From the NCBI GenBank assembly GCA_009691765.1, contig SIAO01000001.1, forward strand, positions 62,001 to 126,000: a stretch of DNA of 64,000 nucleotides. Direction: 5' to 3'. Position 1 is the first letter of the stretch, and the number at the start of each line of letters is the position of its first letter. The stretch is from Planctomycetota bacterium. Its GTDB lineage: Bacteria; Planctomycetota; GCA-002687715. A model generated the notes under the pieces. That model was not told where the DNA came from and did no database searches. It saw only the letters and a program-made list of their open reading frames with translations. The position numbers and the translations under genes were made by a program. Positions 50,886 to 59,489 of the stretch are shown here, piece by piece.

Positions 50886-52087
50886 AGAGCGGCCTTGAGG
50901 TAGCGCGTTTCGGGCACATCGAGAGCGATGGGATGATCTGGCGCGGCTCCGCCAAGATCCAAAACTTGCACCGTGCGGCCTGCAGTGTTCGCTGCCGTTT
51001 GCAGCATTTGCAGAAACTCATCCTCGCGCACAGAACCGCTGCATGAGCAACTGAGGAATAAGCCACCGGGTTCCACAACGCGCAAGGCCAACGCATTCAT
51101 GTCGCAGTAGTTGTCCAGAGCCTTCGGGACTTCTTCGCGCGCGCGAGCGAGCTTCGCAGGATCGAGAATGACGAGATCGAAACGCAACTGCCGTTCGCGC
51201 GCGCTGCGCAGCCACGGGAAGATGTCGGAGTGGATCCATTCGACGCGCACTTTGTTGCGGCGCGCGTTATTGGCGGCACGCGCGAGAGCCACTTCGTCGA
51301 GATCCACGGCCGTCACTGATGCAGCGCCCGCTTTGGCAGCCGCCAGCGCGAACCCTCCGGCATTGGTGCACAGGTCGAGCACGCGGCGGTTCTGTGCGAG
51401 GCCAGCGCAGCGGCGCCGGTGATCGCGTTGATCCAGAAACAGGCCTGTTTTGTGACCTCCGCTTAAGTCCACTTCGTAGGCCAATCCATCTTCGTGCACG
51501 AGCTGCGTGGTTCCCGCTGGAATTGGCGGCATGCTGAAGCCTTCAAGCTTCGCGGCGCGTTCATCGGCGCGGAACAGAACGCGTGTGATGCCAGGCAAGG
51601 ACAGCAGCGCTTGTTCCAACTGCTGAGCATGAGCCACCCAGCCAATGGAGTAGAGCGCTGCGACACAAGTGGGGCCGTAGCGATCCACGATGAGGCCGCT
51701 GAGGCGATCGCCTTCAGCATGAACCACGCGCCATGCATCCGTGCGTTCATGCAGTCGCAGAATGTCGTTGCGCAGTTGCCACGCAGGGCGCAGGCCTTGT
51801 TGCAGGAGTGTTGTGAAATCTGCAGGTGCGTTGGCGTCGCCGAGAATGCGGAACGCCAATTCACTTTGCCGATTCAGGAAGCCGCGAGCCAAGAGCTGGC
51901 CATCCTTGGCGTAGAGCGGCAAATAGCTTCCGTTCTGCACGGTCAAACGGGGCATGCGCAGCATCTTGCGAAACACCCATTGCCCTGGAGGCATGCGCGG
52001 AATGCGCAAGAGCACGCCTTCTTGAGGGACACCGGCGGGGAACTGCACTTCGGGAGCAGCGTTGTAATGAGGTCGAGCAGGTGGCAT
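50870..52087 (-). CDS. RlmI-family class I rRNA (cytosine-C5) methyltransferase
   Basis: 405 residues. An N-terminal PUA domain (about 25-100) and central EEHUD-type region precede the Rossmann methyltransferase domain. The SAM motif is 'VLDLCTNAGGFALAAAKAG' and the catalytic-region motif is 'DLVILDPAKLA', followed by 'FLSCSCSGSV'. RlmI methylates C1962 of 23S rRNA in E. coli. Whether the target is the same here is inferred. The mocA-like gene overlaps its 3' end. Confidence 0.9.
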   Translation of the reverse strand: MPPARPHYNAAPEVQFPAGVPQEGVLLRIPRMPPGQWVFRKMLRMPRLTVQNGSYLPLYAKDGQLLARGFLNRQSELAFRILGDANAPADFTTLLQQGLRPAWQLRNDILRLHERTDAWRVVHAEGDRLSGLIVDRYGPTCVAALYSIGWVAHAQQLEQALLSLPGITRVLFRADERAAKLEGFSMPPIPAGTTQLVHEDGLAYEVDLSGGHKTGLFLDQRDHRRRCAGLAQNRRVLDLCTNAGGFALAAAKAGAASVTAVDLDEVALARAANNARRNKVRVEWIHSDIFPWLRSARERQLRFDLVILDPAKLARAREEVPKALDNYCDMNALALRVVEPGGLFLSCSCSGSVREDEFLQMLQTAANTAGRTVQVLDLGGAAPDHPIALDVPETRYLKAALCRVH

Positions 52088-52178
52088 TGCGGCTTGTTGT
52101 AACAGCGTCGCGCGGCAGGTGTGGTGCTAAGCTCCCGCGCCTTATGGCGGCGTCAATCTCGGCGCCTCTCGCTGACTC

Positions 52179-53687
52179 ATGAGCCAACCCGCAACTGCCA
52201 ACGAAGCTGCCAAGATCGCTCGAGGTGGGCTGCTGCTCACAGGCACCAAACTCTGGTTCTTGGCAGGCAGCTACATCATTTATTTTGCGATGCCGCGCCT
52301 GGCAGAGCATGGCGATTCCATCCTCGGTCAGTTCAAGGCTGCGGGCGCATGGCTTTCCATTCTGAGCACCGTGTTGGTGCAAGGCACCACGCAGGCTGTT
52401 GCACGTTACGTCGGGGCCGAGCCAACGTGTGCGCGAGCTTTGCGCCGACGCGTCTTGTTGCTGCAAGTGTGCCTCGGGGGCGGTCTGTCCGCCATCTACT
52501 TTTTCGCTGCACCGTTCATTGCAGGGACTGACACCCAGTTGATCGCGCCGTTGCGAATCTCCGCGCTGATTCCGCTTATTTACAGCCTGTACGCAGTGCT
52601 CTTGGGCATTCTCAACGGCACGCGTGCGTTCGGCCTACAGGCTGCTGTGGACGGTTCGTTCACCACAGCCAAGGTGTTGTTCGTGCTCGTGGCAACATGG
52701 ATCACAGGCACTGCAGGTGGTGCCTATGCCGGATTCGCGGCAGCCGCATTGTTCGTGCTCATCGCTGCGCACTTCGCCTCCAGCCGCGTGCTGGATTCAC
52801 AACCCAGCAGAGCCACGGCTGGCCCGCGTGTGGGGGAGTTCTTGGGATATCAGTTGCAGACCGTTGGGTTCATGGTGGCGGTGCAGTGGTTGGTGCAAAT
52901 GGACCTTTGGTATGTGCAGTGGTTCCTGGATGGAAGCGATGCTGTTCGTGACAGTGCTCGCTCGCTCTACACGGCCATACAACTCTTCTCGCAGATTCCG
53001 TATTCGCTCGTGATCGCCGTCACACTCGTGCTGTTCCCGTTGGTCTCGGCCACTGCTGGCGCTGCCACAGAACAGACACGCCGTTACGTGCGCGAAGCGT
53101 TGCGTTGGGCTCTGATCATTGTGGCCACCAGCACGGTGGTGTTGGTAGCACGGCCCGAAGCAACGCTGTCTCTGTTGTTGAAGGACAGCGCTTCTCACTT
53201 GCTCCATCATCCTCTGGGAGCGCAAGGCTTGGCTTGGTTGGGGGCGGGATATGTGGCCTTTGCACTCTTCTTCTTGTTGTGTTCCACCCTGAATGCGGCA
53301 GGAGCAGCGCTCGTGAGCGTGGGTCTCGCCTTGAGCGTGGCCGCGATGCAGCTTGGGCTCGGAATGGTGCTGTTGCCACGCTACGGCATTGTGGGGCAGG
53401 GTATGGCCGGATGCTGCGCCATGGTCGTCGGCTGCGCGGCCGCATTCATCTTCGTGGGCCGACGCTTCGGCAACGTATTTCCCTTCGCCACGCTGTTGCG
53501 TGTCGTCGTGGCGGCGTCGTTCGCACTGCTTCTGGCGCATTTCTTGGAAGGCCAAGGTCTGATCTGGACACTCCTGCGTTTCTGCATTTGTGCCGCCGTC
53601 ATGTTCGTGACACTGGTTGCGTTGCGCGAATTTGGTTGTGCTGACCGCGACAAACTGATGCGCATGTTGGGACGTAAGCCGAAATGA
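52179..53687 (+). CDS. MOP-superfamily polysaccharide flippase
   Basis: 502 residues with about 14 predicted membrane segments. The protein fits the Wzx/polysaccharide-biosynthesis branch of the MOP flippases, for example 'GTKLWFLAGSYIIYFAMPRL' at the start. It is a separate protein from the flippase at 20083 with little visible similarity. It is followed by GT2 and GT4 glycosyltransferases with overlapping codons, so it forms a second lipid-linked glycan export module. Confidence 0.83.
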   Translation: MSQPATANEAAKIARGGLLLTGTKLWFLAGSYIIYFAMPRLAEHGDSILGQFKAAGAWLSILSTVLVQGTTQAVARYVGAEPTCARALRRRVLLLQVCLGGGLSAIYFFAAPFIAGTDTQLIAPLRISALIPLIYSLYAVLLGILNGTRAFGLQAAVDGSFTTAKVLFVLVATWITGTAGGAYAGFAAAALFVLIAAHFASSRVLDSQPSRATAGPRVGEFLGYQLQTVGFMVAVQWLVQMDLWYVQWFLDGSDAVRDSARSLYTAIQLFSQIPYSLVIAVTLVLFPLVSATAGAATEQTRRYVREALRWALIIVATSTVVLVARPEATLSLLLKDSASHLLHHPLGAQGLAWLGAGYVAFALFFLLCSTLNAAGAALVSVGLALSVAAMQLGLGMVLLPRYGIVGQGMAGCCAMVVGCAAAFIFVGRRFGNVFPFATLLRVVVAASFALLLAHFLEGQGLIWTLLRFCICAAVMFVTLVALREFGCADRDKLMRMLGRKPK

Positions 53688-54583
53688 GTTCGGGGCGCCC
53701 ACTTTGGGTGGTGATTCCCGCATTCGAGGAAGAGCACCTCATTGTCGCGGTTTTGCGTGGCATGCCCGAATGTGTTGAACGCATCGTGGTGGTGGATGAT
53801 GCTTCGACGGATGGCACGGTGGCTGCGGTGCGCGGGAGCGTCTCTGTCCGCTTGGAATTGCTCCAACATTCTCGCAACCGTGGCGTCGGCGCTGCGATCA
53901 CCACGGGCTACAGGCATTTCGTTGAGCAGTGCAAGGACCCGCGCGCGTTATGTGTGGTGATGGCGGGCGACAATCAGATGGACCCCGCCGACTTGCCTCA
54001 ATTGCTGGCCGCGATCGATAACGGCGCGGACTACGCCAAAGGCAACCGTTTCGCTCAGAGCGCTGCGCGAAGATCCATGCCCTTTGCGCGCTGGTTCGGA
54101 AACATTGTGCTCACTCTGCTGACACGTGTGGCCACAGGGATGTGGCACGTGACGGACAGTCAGTGTGGCTACACCGTCGTCACGCGCAGCACTCTTGCCG
54201 GCATGGAGCTCGCTCGTCTCTATCCGCGCTACGGGTTTCCGAACGACATGTTGCTGCACCTCGCGGCTTGCGGTGCGCGCGTCGTGGATGTGCCAGTACG
54301 CGCGGTCTATGCCGGGGAGCGTTCCAAGATCCGGTTGCTCCGTGTCGCGCCGCGCATCGCATGGCTGCTACTGCGTGGATGGTGGCAACGCACGCATCAC
54401 TGCGGCGCGCATGGCTGGCTCCTGTGTGGGCTTTGGGGAATAGCGCTGTTGGCGGCGTTTGCAGCCATCGGTGGTTTCATGTCCCTGAATGCTGCCGCAC
54501 TGACGGCTGGCGCCTGTATCTTGAGTGCGCTCTTGCTGGACTCGCTACGCTCCTTGCGCCTGCAATGCGCCTGCTTGCCCTAA
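53684..54583 (+). CDS. GT2-family glycosyltransferase with C-terminal membrane helices
   Basis: 299 residues. The GT-A domain has 'WVVIPAFEEEHLI', 'VVDDASTDGT' and 'VVMAGDNQMDP' (the DxD-like Asp-Asn-Gln), as in polyprenyl-phosphate sugar transferases of the DPM1/ArnC type. Two hydrophobic helices near the C-terminus (about 245-290) would anchor it in the membrane. ATGA overlap with the flippase gene. The next glycosyltransferase starts inside its last 19 bases. Confidence 0.9.
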   Translation: MSSGRPLWVVIPAFEEEHLIVAVLRGMPECVERIVVVDDASTDGTVAAVRGSVSVRLELLQHSRNRGVGAAITTGYRHFVEQCKDPRALCVVMAGDNQMDPADLPQLLAAIDNGADYAKGNRFAQSAARRSMPFARWFGNIVLTLLTRVATGMWHVTDSQCGYTVVTRSTLAGMELARLYPRYGFPNDMLLHLAACGARVVDVPVRAVYAGERSKIRLLRVAPRIAWLLLRGWWQRTHHCGAHGWLLCGLWGIALLAAFAAIGGFMSLNAAALTAGACILSALLLDSLRSLRLQCACLP

Positions 54584-55668
54584 CCACTTCCTATCCGCGA
54601 CACCGCCAAGATTACTGCGGGCGTTTTGTGCATGACCTTCATGCAGGTTTGCGCACTCTCGGTCACAGCGTGGTCACGATTGCACCAGCGGCAGTTGACG
54701 CGCCGAGTGAAGGAGAAGATGAGGCCGGCAGAGTTTTACGCCCCGGACCCGTAGAGCAGATTTTTTACCGACGCGGATTGGAGGCAGAGCTTTTGCGTCG
54801 CCCATGGCGCGGCTTGCACCTGATGCGTTGGCACCGTACGGCGCGCGTGGCTCTGACCCGCGAGGCACGCGCAGCAGACGCGTTGTTGCTGCATTGGGTG
54901 GTGCCCGGTGTGTGGGCCCTTCCGCGTGGACACAACTTGCCTGTCGTTGGTATCGGGCATGGCGCAGACTTGCATCAATTGGAATTGCCGCTGCTTGGAC
55001 GATTCCACGGGCTGAGCCTCAAGGGACGCGTGCACGCTCTGCTCACGACGCGTCGTTTGCCGCAGAAGTTGGTGAAAAACCTGTTCGGAGACATTCCGCT
55101 TCTCTCCACACCTATGGGCGTCGACACGAACGTGTTCTGCAAAGCCGGGCCTGAACATCTGGAGGATCGCGGTGCGCTCTTGGGTGTTGGTCGTTTTGAA
55201 TCCATGAAGGGCTTTGATGTGCTTCTGCGTGCAGCAGCGCTCACAGGTGATCGCGTGGTCCTCGCGGGTGCCGGGCCTTGCGGCGCCGCGCTGCGAGAGC
55301 TCGCACAGCAACTTCAAGTGCCATTACAGATGCCGGGGATTTTGGCACCGGAAGGCGTCGCTGCCGCGATGCGAGCGGCGCGAGCGGTGGTGATTCCCAG
55401 CCGCCCTGGGCGTGGTGGTCGTGAGGAGGGGGTTCCAGTGGTGGCCGCTGAGGCGCTCTCTGTTGGTCGGCCGCTTTTTGCGAGCTCGACGGGCGGCCTA
55501 GCGCAGTGGTTGCCCGAGTCCTGTCTGTTTCCCGTTGGCGATGCTGGCGCTTTGGCGATCCTGCTGCGAGCACCACAAGTTTCAGTGGCGGTTCCCGAAT
55601 GGACGGATCGCGTGCACACAGCGCGCTGCGTTCAGTGTTTGCTTCAAAGTACGCGCAGTATGGGCTGA
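54565..55668 (+). CDS. GT4-family glycosyltransferase
   Basis: 367 residues, GT-B fold. N-terminal 'LALTTSYPRHRQDYCGRFV' acceptor-domain start, 'GVGRFESMKGFDVLL' and 'REEGVPVVAAEALSVGRPL' in the donor domain, with the conserved second glutamate. The open frame extends upstream to 54142 inside the GT2 gene, but family sequence starts at ATG 54565. Last gene of the flippase-GT2-GT4 module. Its end overlaps the convergent lipoate-ligase gene by 25 bases. Confidence 0.9.
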   Translation: MRLLALTTSYPRHRQDYCGRFVHDLHAGLRTLGHSVVTIAPAAVDAPSEGEDEAGRVLRPGPVEQIFYRRGLEAELLRRPWRGLHLMRWHRTARVALTREARAADALLLHWVVPGVWALPRGHNLPVVGIGHGADLHQLELPLLGRFHGLSLKGRVHALLTTRRLPQKLVKNLFGDIPLLSTPMGVDTNVFCKAGPEHLEDRGALLGVGRFESMKGFDVLLRAAALTGDRVVLAGAGPCGAALRELAQQLQVPLQMPGILAPEGVAAAMRAARAVVIPSRPGRGGREEGVPVVAAEALSVGRPLFASSTGGLAQWLPESCLFPVGDAGALAILLRAPQVSVAVPEWTDRVHTARCVQCLLQSTRSMG

Positions 55669-56354
55669 AGTTCGTCAGCTTTGGCCAATTCGGCGGGAGT
55701 GAAACTGGAATCCTGCAGTGAGCCGAGAATGGCACTGAAGGCTGCTGCGCATTCGCCTGCTAGTGCAATGGCATCGACGGATGTTCCGAGCAAATCCTCG
55801 AGGGCTGCCGTGTTTGGCTGGTGCGGATTGGTGCGCAAGATGAGGGAACCGTGTTGCAAGAGATGGTGGCGCGTACGCCGCTGCGCCGAGCCCATCAGTT
55901 TGCGAGAGCCGCACACGAGGTCCAGATCTGTGGCGCGGTCGAAGCAAAGCAGCGGCGACGCTTGCGTATGCCCTTCGATGCCGCGTTGCACCACCGCAAG
56001 TCCGCGGGCAGCAAAGACGCGTTGGAATGGAGCGTGAATGGCAGCGTAGGAAGCGGCGCGATCACAACCGTGGAGCAACTCGTGTTGCAAAGGCAATACG
56101 AGGCTGTACGTGAGTTCGTGCCAGTGGACGATCGCGCCGCCACCGGTCATGCGCCGCACGAGCGGCAGTCCGAGAGAGCGCAGCTTCGCGAGATCTTCAG
56201 GTCTACGTTGGAAGTATCCAAGCGAGATCCCCGGAGGATTCCAAATGTAGAAGCGCAGGCTTGGCGCGTCGGCGCAGTGCAGCAAAGCTGCATCGAGGGC
56301 CATCTGACGATCCGGCGCAGCCGCCAGCGTAGGCAGCAGCCTCGCTCGCGTCAC
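55644..56354 (-). CDS. Lipoate-protein ligase A-like protein
   Basis: 236 residues of the biotin/lipoate A/B ligase family. 'RRMTGGGAIVHWHELTYS' is the lipoate-binding region, and 'VCGSRKLMGSAQRR' contains the conserved lysine. It lacks the C-terminal accessory domain of E. coli LplA, resembling LipM/LplA-N octanoyl- or lipoyltransferases. It starts with GTG immediately after the gcvPB stop and is the last gene of the glycine-cleavage operon, so lipoylation of GcvH is its likely job. Whether it uses free lipoate or transfers octanoyl from ACP is not settled. Confidence 0.88.
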   Translation of the reverse strand: MTRARLLPTLAAAPDRQMALDAALLHCADAPSLRFYIWNPPGISLGYFQRRPEDLAKLRSLGLPLVRRMTGGGAIVHWHELTYSLVLPLQHELLHGCDRAASYAAIHAPFQRVFAARGLAVVQRGIEGHTQASPLLCFDRATDLDLVCGSRKLMGSAQRRTRHHLLQHGSLILRTNPHQPNTAALEDLLGTSVDAIALAGECAAAFSAILGSLQDSSFTPAELAKADELQPILRVL

Positions 56355-57776
56355 TCAACCGCACTCCGCAGCAGTCCAGCGCACATCGAGGCTGCGCGCT
56401 GCGAGCACTTCGTCCACACGGCTCACGCACGTGGTGTGCGGCGCTGTCTTCAAGCGCTCGGGGTCTTCGGCGGCTTCTGTCACCACGGCGCAGAGCGCGT
56501 CGCAGAAACGATCGAGTTCATCCAGAGATTCCGTTTCGGTGGGCTCGATCATGAGAGCGCCTGGCACATGGATGGGGAAGTAGACGGTTGGCGGATGGAA
56601 GCCAAAGTCGATGAGGCGCTTCGCGAGATCCAGTGTGGTGATCTTGTTGGGCAGGTCGCGGTCGTTGAACACGACCTCGTGCAAGGTCGCAGCTTTCACC
56701 GGAAGATTCAGCACGCCATCGAGGCGGCTGCGCAGGTAGTTTGCATTGAGGACCGCCTGCTCCGTGGCTTCAGACAAACCACTGCTCCCGAGGCTGCGGA
56801 TGTAGACCCAAGCGCGGATGTACATGCCCCATTGACCGAACCACGCCTTCACTCGGCCGATGGATTGGGGCAAGCCGCTGTCTGGTGCGAAGGGCGCGAG
56901 ATTCTCGTTGAATCCGATTGGACCAGAACCGGGGCCACCTCCACCGTGCGGTGTGGTGAAGGTCTTGTGCAAGTTGAAGTGCATCACATCCGCGCCGATC
57001 CGGCCAGGTTGAAACACACCCATGGCTGCGTTGAAGTTGGCCCCGTCCATGTAGACCAGCCCGCCAGCCTTGTGCACCGCATCAGCGATGTCGCTGAATT
57101 GCGTTTCGTAGATTCCGAGGGTGTTGGGATTCGTGATCATGATCGCGGCGAGGCGCTCATTGAGATGAGCTTGAATGTCCTCGATGCGCAGCGTGCCGTT
57201 AGGCCCCGATTTTACTTGGACGCAACGGAATCCGCTCATCGCAGCTGAGGCTGGATTCGTGCCGTGAGCGCTGTCAGGAATGAGAAACACATCGCGCTTT
57301 GTGTCGCCACGGCTCAAGTGCCAAGCGCGAATCATGAACACAGCAGTGAGCTCGCCATGTGCACCAGCGGCCGGTTGCAAGCACACTTTGTCGAATCCGC
57401 TCAAGGTGGCGAGGTCATGAGCCAGCTCGCTCATGATGCGTTTGTGTTGTGCGAGGTACGTGGCTGGCCATTCAGGATGGGCATCAGCGTAGGCAGGATC
57501 TGCAGCCACGCGCTCGTTCAAGCGCGGATTGTGTTTCATGGTGCAACTGCCGAGTGGATAGAGCCCGCGATCGATGTCCCAGTTCAGCAAGCTGAGGCGG
57601 GTGTAATGGCGTACGACTTCCACCTCGCCGACTTGTTCCATGCCACCGAGTCCGTCGTTGCGCTCGCTAAAGCCGAGATCAATGGCATCGAGTGCTTGGT
57701 CGGCAGCAACCGCGTGGAAGTGTTCCTTCGCTGCGTCGGCACGATGAAAGATGACGCGCTCAAGAGGCGTGGGCAT
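56355..57776 (-). CDS. gcvPB: Glycine dehydrogenase (decarboxylating) subunit 2
   Basis: 473 residues, the C-terminal half of the split P-protein. The PLP-binding lysine lies in 'HFNLHKTFTTPHGGGGPGSG', and the glycine-rich stretch after it is typical. P-protein decarboxylates glycine and hands the aminomethyl group to lipoyl-GcvH. The gene overlaps gcvPA by 17 bases, which fits equal expression of the two subunits. Confidence 0.97.
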   Translation of the reverse strand: MPTPLERVIFHRADAAKEHFHAVAADQALDAIDLGFSERNDGLGGMEQVGEVEVVRHYTRLSLLNWDIDRGLYPLGSCTMKHNPRLNERVAADPAYADAHPEWPATYLAQHKRIMSELAHDLATLSGFDKVCLQPAAGAHGELTAVFMIRAWHLSRGDTKRDVFLIPDSAHGTNPASAAMSGFRCVQVKSGPNGTLRIEDIQAHLNERLAAIMITNPNTLGIYETQFSDIADAVHKAGGLVYMDGANFNAAMGVFQPGRIGADVMHFNLHKTFTTPHGGGGPGSGPIGFNENLAPFAPDSGLPQSIGRVKAWFGQWGMYIRAWVYIRSLGSSGLSEATEQAVLNANYLRSRLDGVLNLPVKAATLHEVVFNDRDLPNKITTLDLAKRLIDFGFHPPTVYFPIHVPGALMIEPTETESLDELDRFCDALCAVVTEAAEDPERLKTAPHTTCVSRVDEVLAARSLDVRWTAAECG

Positions 57777-59067
57777 GTGTTTTCACTTCCTTGATGAGAG
57801 CGGCCATCTTGGGGTATTCGATCTCGGTGAGCGCCACGAGCCTGTGATGCGGCAAGCCGTGCGCTTCGAGCGGGAGCCCCAAGAGGAACCCGGCAGCCTC
57901 GAGGCGGCGTGCGAGTTCCGGTCGCGCGGAACAATCCACCACAAACTCGTTGAAGAAATTGCCGCTGAAGGCTCGCTTCAGGCCGATTTCTTCGAGGGCA
58001 GCGAGGAAGGCGCGGGCGGCGCGCGCACTTTGGCGTGCAACTTCTTGCAAACCTTTGCGTCCGAGCAGCGAGGTGTACACCACACTGCGCAGGCACATCA
58101 ACCCAGACGAAGTGCAGATGTTGCTGGTCGCTTTTTCGCGTCGAATGAACTGCTCGCGTGTGGCCAACGTGATGCAGAAGGCTTCGGTGCCGTGACGGTC
58201 CACGGTGCGTCCCACGAGCCGCCCCGGCATGCTGCGCACGAACTCGCGCCGCGTGGCAAAAAAACCAGCGGTAGGTCCGCCGAGTTGCACGGGAATCCCG
58301 AGGCTCTGGAGTTCGCCGCACACCACTTCTGCTGGTGGTGGTTTGAGCAAAGCCAGAGATTGCGCTTCGGTGACGACCACGATGCGGAAGGCACCTGGTG
58401 CGATGCCTGCCGTGTCTTCAATCACGCCATAAGTGTTCGGGCTCTGGAGTAAGACAGCGATGGCGTCGGCTTGTGTCTGTGCATCAACATTGATGAGCGT
58501 GTGCCCCGTCGAACGATCGAAGGGCAGTAAGACGACCTCGACATTCTGGAAACGCATGTAGGTGCGCAGGACTTCGAGGTACTGCGGGTTGAGCGCAGCG
58601 CTCACCAGCACGCGGTTGGTCTTGGGGCGGAGGCGCTTCGCCATCAGCACAGCTTCGACGCACGCGGTGGACCCGTCGTACATGCCGCCGTTGGAAAGTT
58701 CCTGGCCAGTGAGCATGCTCACATAGGTTTGGAATTCGTAGTACATGCGCAGAGTGCCTTGCGACACTTCAGGCTGGTACGGCGTGTACGAAGTGACCCA
58801 CTCGCTGCGCGCGCACAGGCTGTCCACAGTGGCTGGGATGAAATGCCGATACAGCCCGCCGCCGATGAGCGCAACGCGTGGCGGTGCGACCTTTCCGGCT
58901 TCAAGCTCTGCGAGCAGCGTGCCTTCGGGTAGTGGCCCAAGCACGCTCGCCGCAGAGCGCGTACGAGCAGCCTCAGGCACACTTTGAAACAAATCTGCAA
59001 CCGAGGACACCCCGATGGTGTCCAGCATTCGCTGCCGCTCATTCGGGGTGGTGGCGCTGTAGCGCAT
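57760..59067 (-). CDS. gcvPA: Glycine dehydrogenase (decarboxylating) subunit 1
   Basis: 435 residues, the N-terminal half of the split P-protein. It begins with 'MRYSATTPNERQRMLDTIG', as usual for GcvPA, and contains 'FLGGGLYRHFIPA'-like sequence (here 'LIGGGLYRHFIPA') and 'PYQPEVSQGTLRMYYEFQT'. It forms the heterotetramer with GcvPB. Located between gcvH (20-base gap) and gcvPB. Confidence 0.97.
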   Translation of the reverse strand: MRYSATTPNERQRMLDTIGVSSVADLFQSVPEAARTRSAASVLGPLPEGTLLAELEAGKVAPPRVALIGGGLYRHFIPATVDSLCARSEWVTSYTPYQPEVSQGTLRMYYEFQTYVSMLTGQELSNGGMYDGSTACVEAVLMAKRLRPKTNRVLVSAALNPQYLEVLRTYMRFQNVEVVLLPFDRSTGHTLINVDAQTQADAIAVLLQSPNTYGVIEDTAGIAPGAFRIVVVTEAQSLALLKPPPAEVVCGELQSLGIPVQLGGPTAGFFATRREFVRSMPGRLVGRTVDRHGTEAFCITLATREQFIRREKATSNICTSSGLMCLRSVVYTSLLGRKGLQEVARQSARAARAFLAALEEIGLKRAFSGNFFNEFVVDCSARPELARRLEAAGFLLGLPLEAHGLPHHRLVALTEIEYPKMAALIKEVKTHAHAS

Positions 59068-59087
59068 GGCCGAAACTCCGCTCTGAA

Positions 59088-59489
59088 TCAGTGATGGTCG
59101 GGATTGGATTTCAGACGGAGTGCGTAGGCGTCAGCCTTCATGAGCTTGTCCGCTTCAATACGCTTCTCGACTCGGATTTTTAGCATCCAGCCATCGCCGT
59201 AAGGGTCTTTTTTGAGCATCGAGAGATCGTCGATGAGCGCGTCGTTGCGGCCTACGACTTCTCCGGTCATGGGCGCATAGAGATCAGCGACGGCTTTCAC
59301 CGATTCGATTTCGCCGAACACTTCGCCTTGCTGGATTTCCTTGCCGACTTCCGGAAGGTCGAGAAACACGAGATCACTCAACGCTTCTACGGCGGGCGCG
59401 GTGATGCCGACCCAAGCATGAATGCCGTCGGCGTCGAGACGGATCCACTCATCGTGTTCGCTGTACTTCAGATCCTGAGGCATCTTCAT
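59088..59489 (-). CDS. gcvH: Glycine cleavage system H protein
   Basis: 133 residues. The lipoyl-attachment lysine is Lys65 in 'EIESVKAVADLYAP'. The protein shuttles the aminomethyl intermediate between P, T and L proteins. The ATG overlaps the gcvT stop. The adjacent lipoate-ligase-like gene could modify Lys65. Confidence 0.97.
   Translation of the reverse strand: MKMPQDLKYSEHDEWIRLDADGIHAWVGITAPAVEALSDLVFLDLPEVGKEIQQGEVFGEIESVKAVADLYAPMTGEVVGRNDALIDDLSMLKKDPYGDGWMLKIRVEKRIEADKLMKADAYALRLKSNPDHH

Noticed and set aside
55821-57248. 475-residue open frame on the plus strand
   Set aside because: It is antisense to gcvPB and the lipoate-ligase gene and shows no domain. Both opposite genes are certain.
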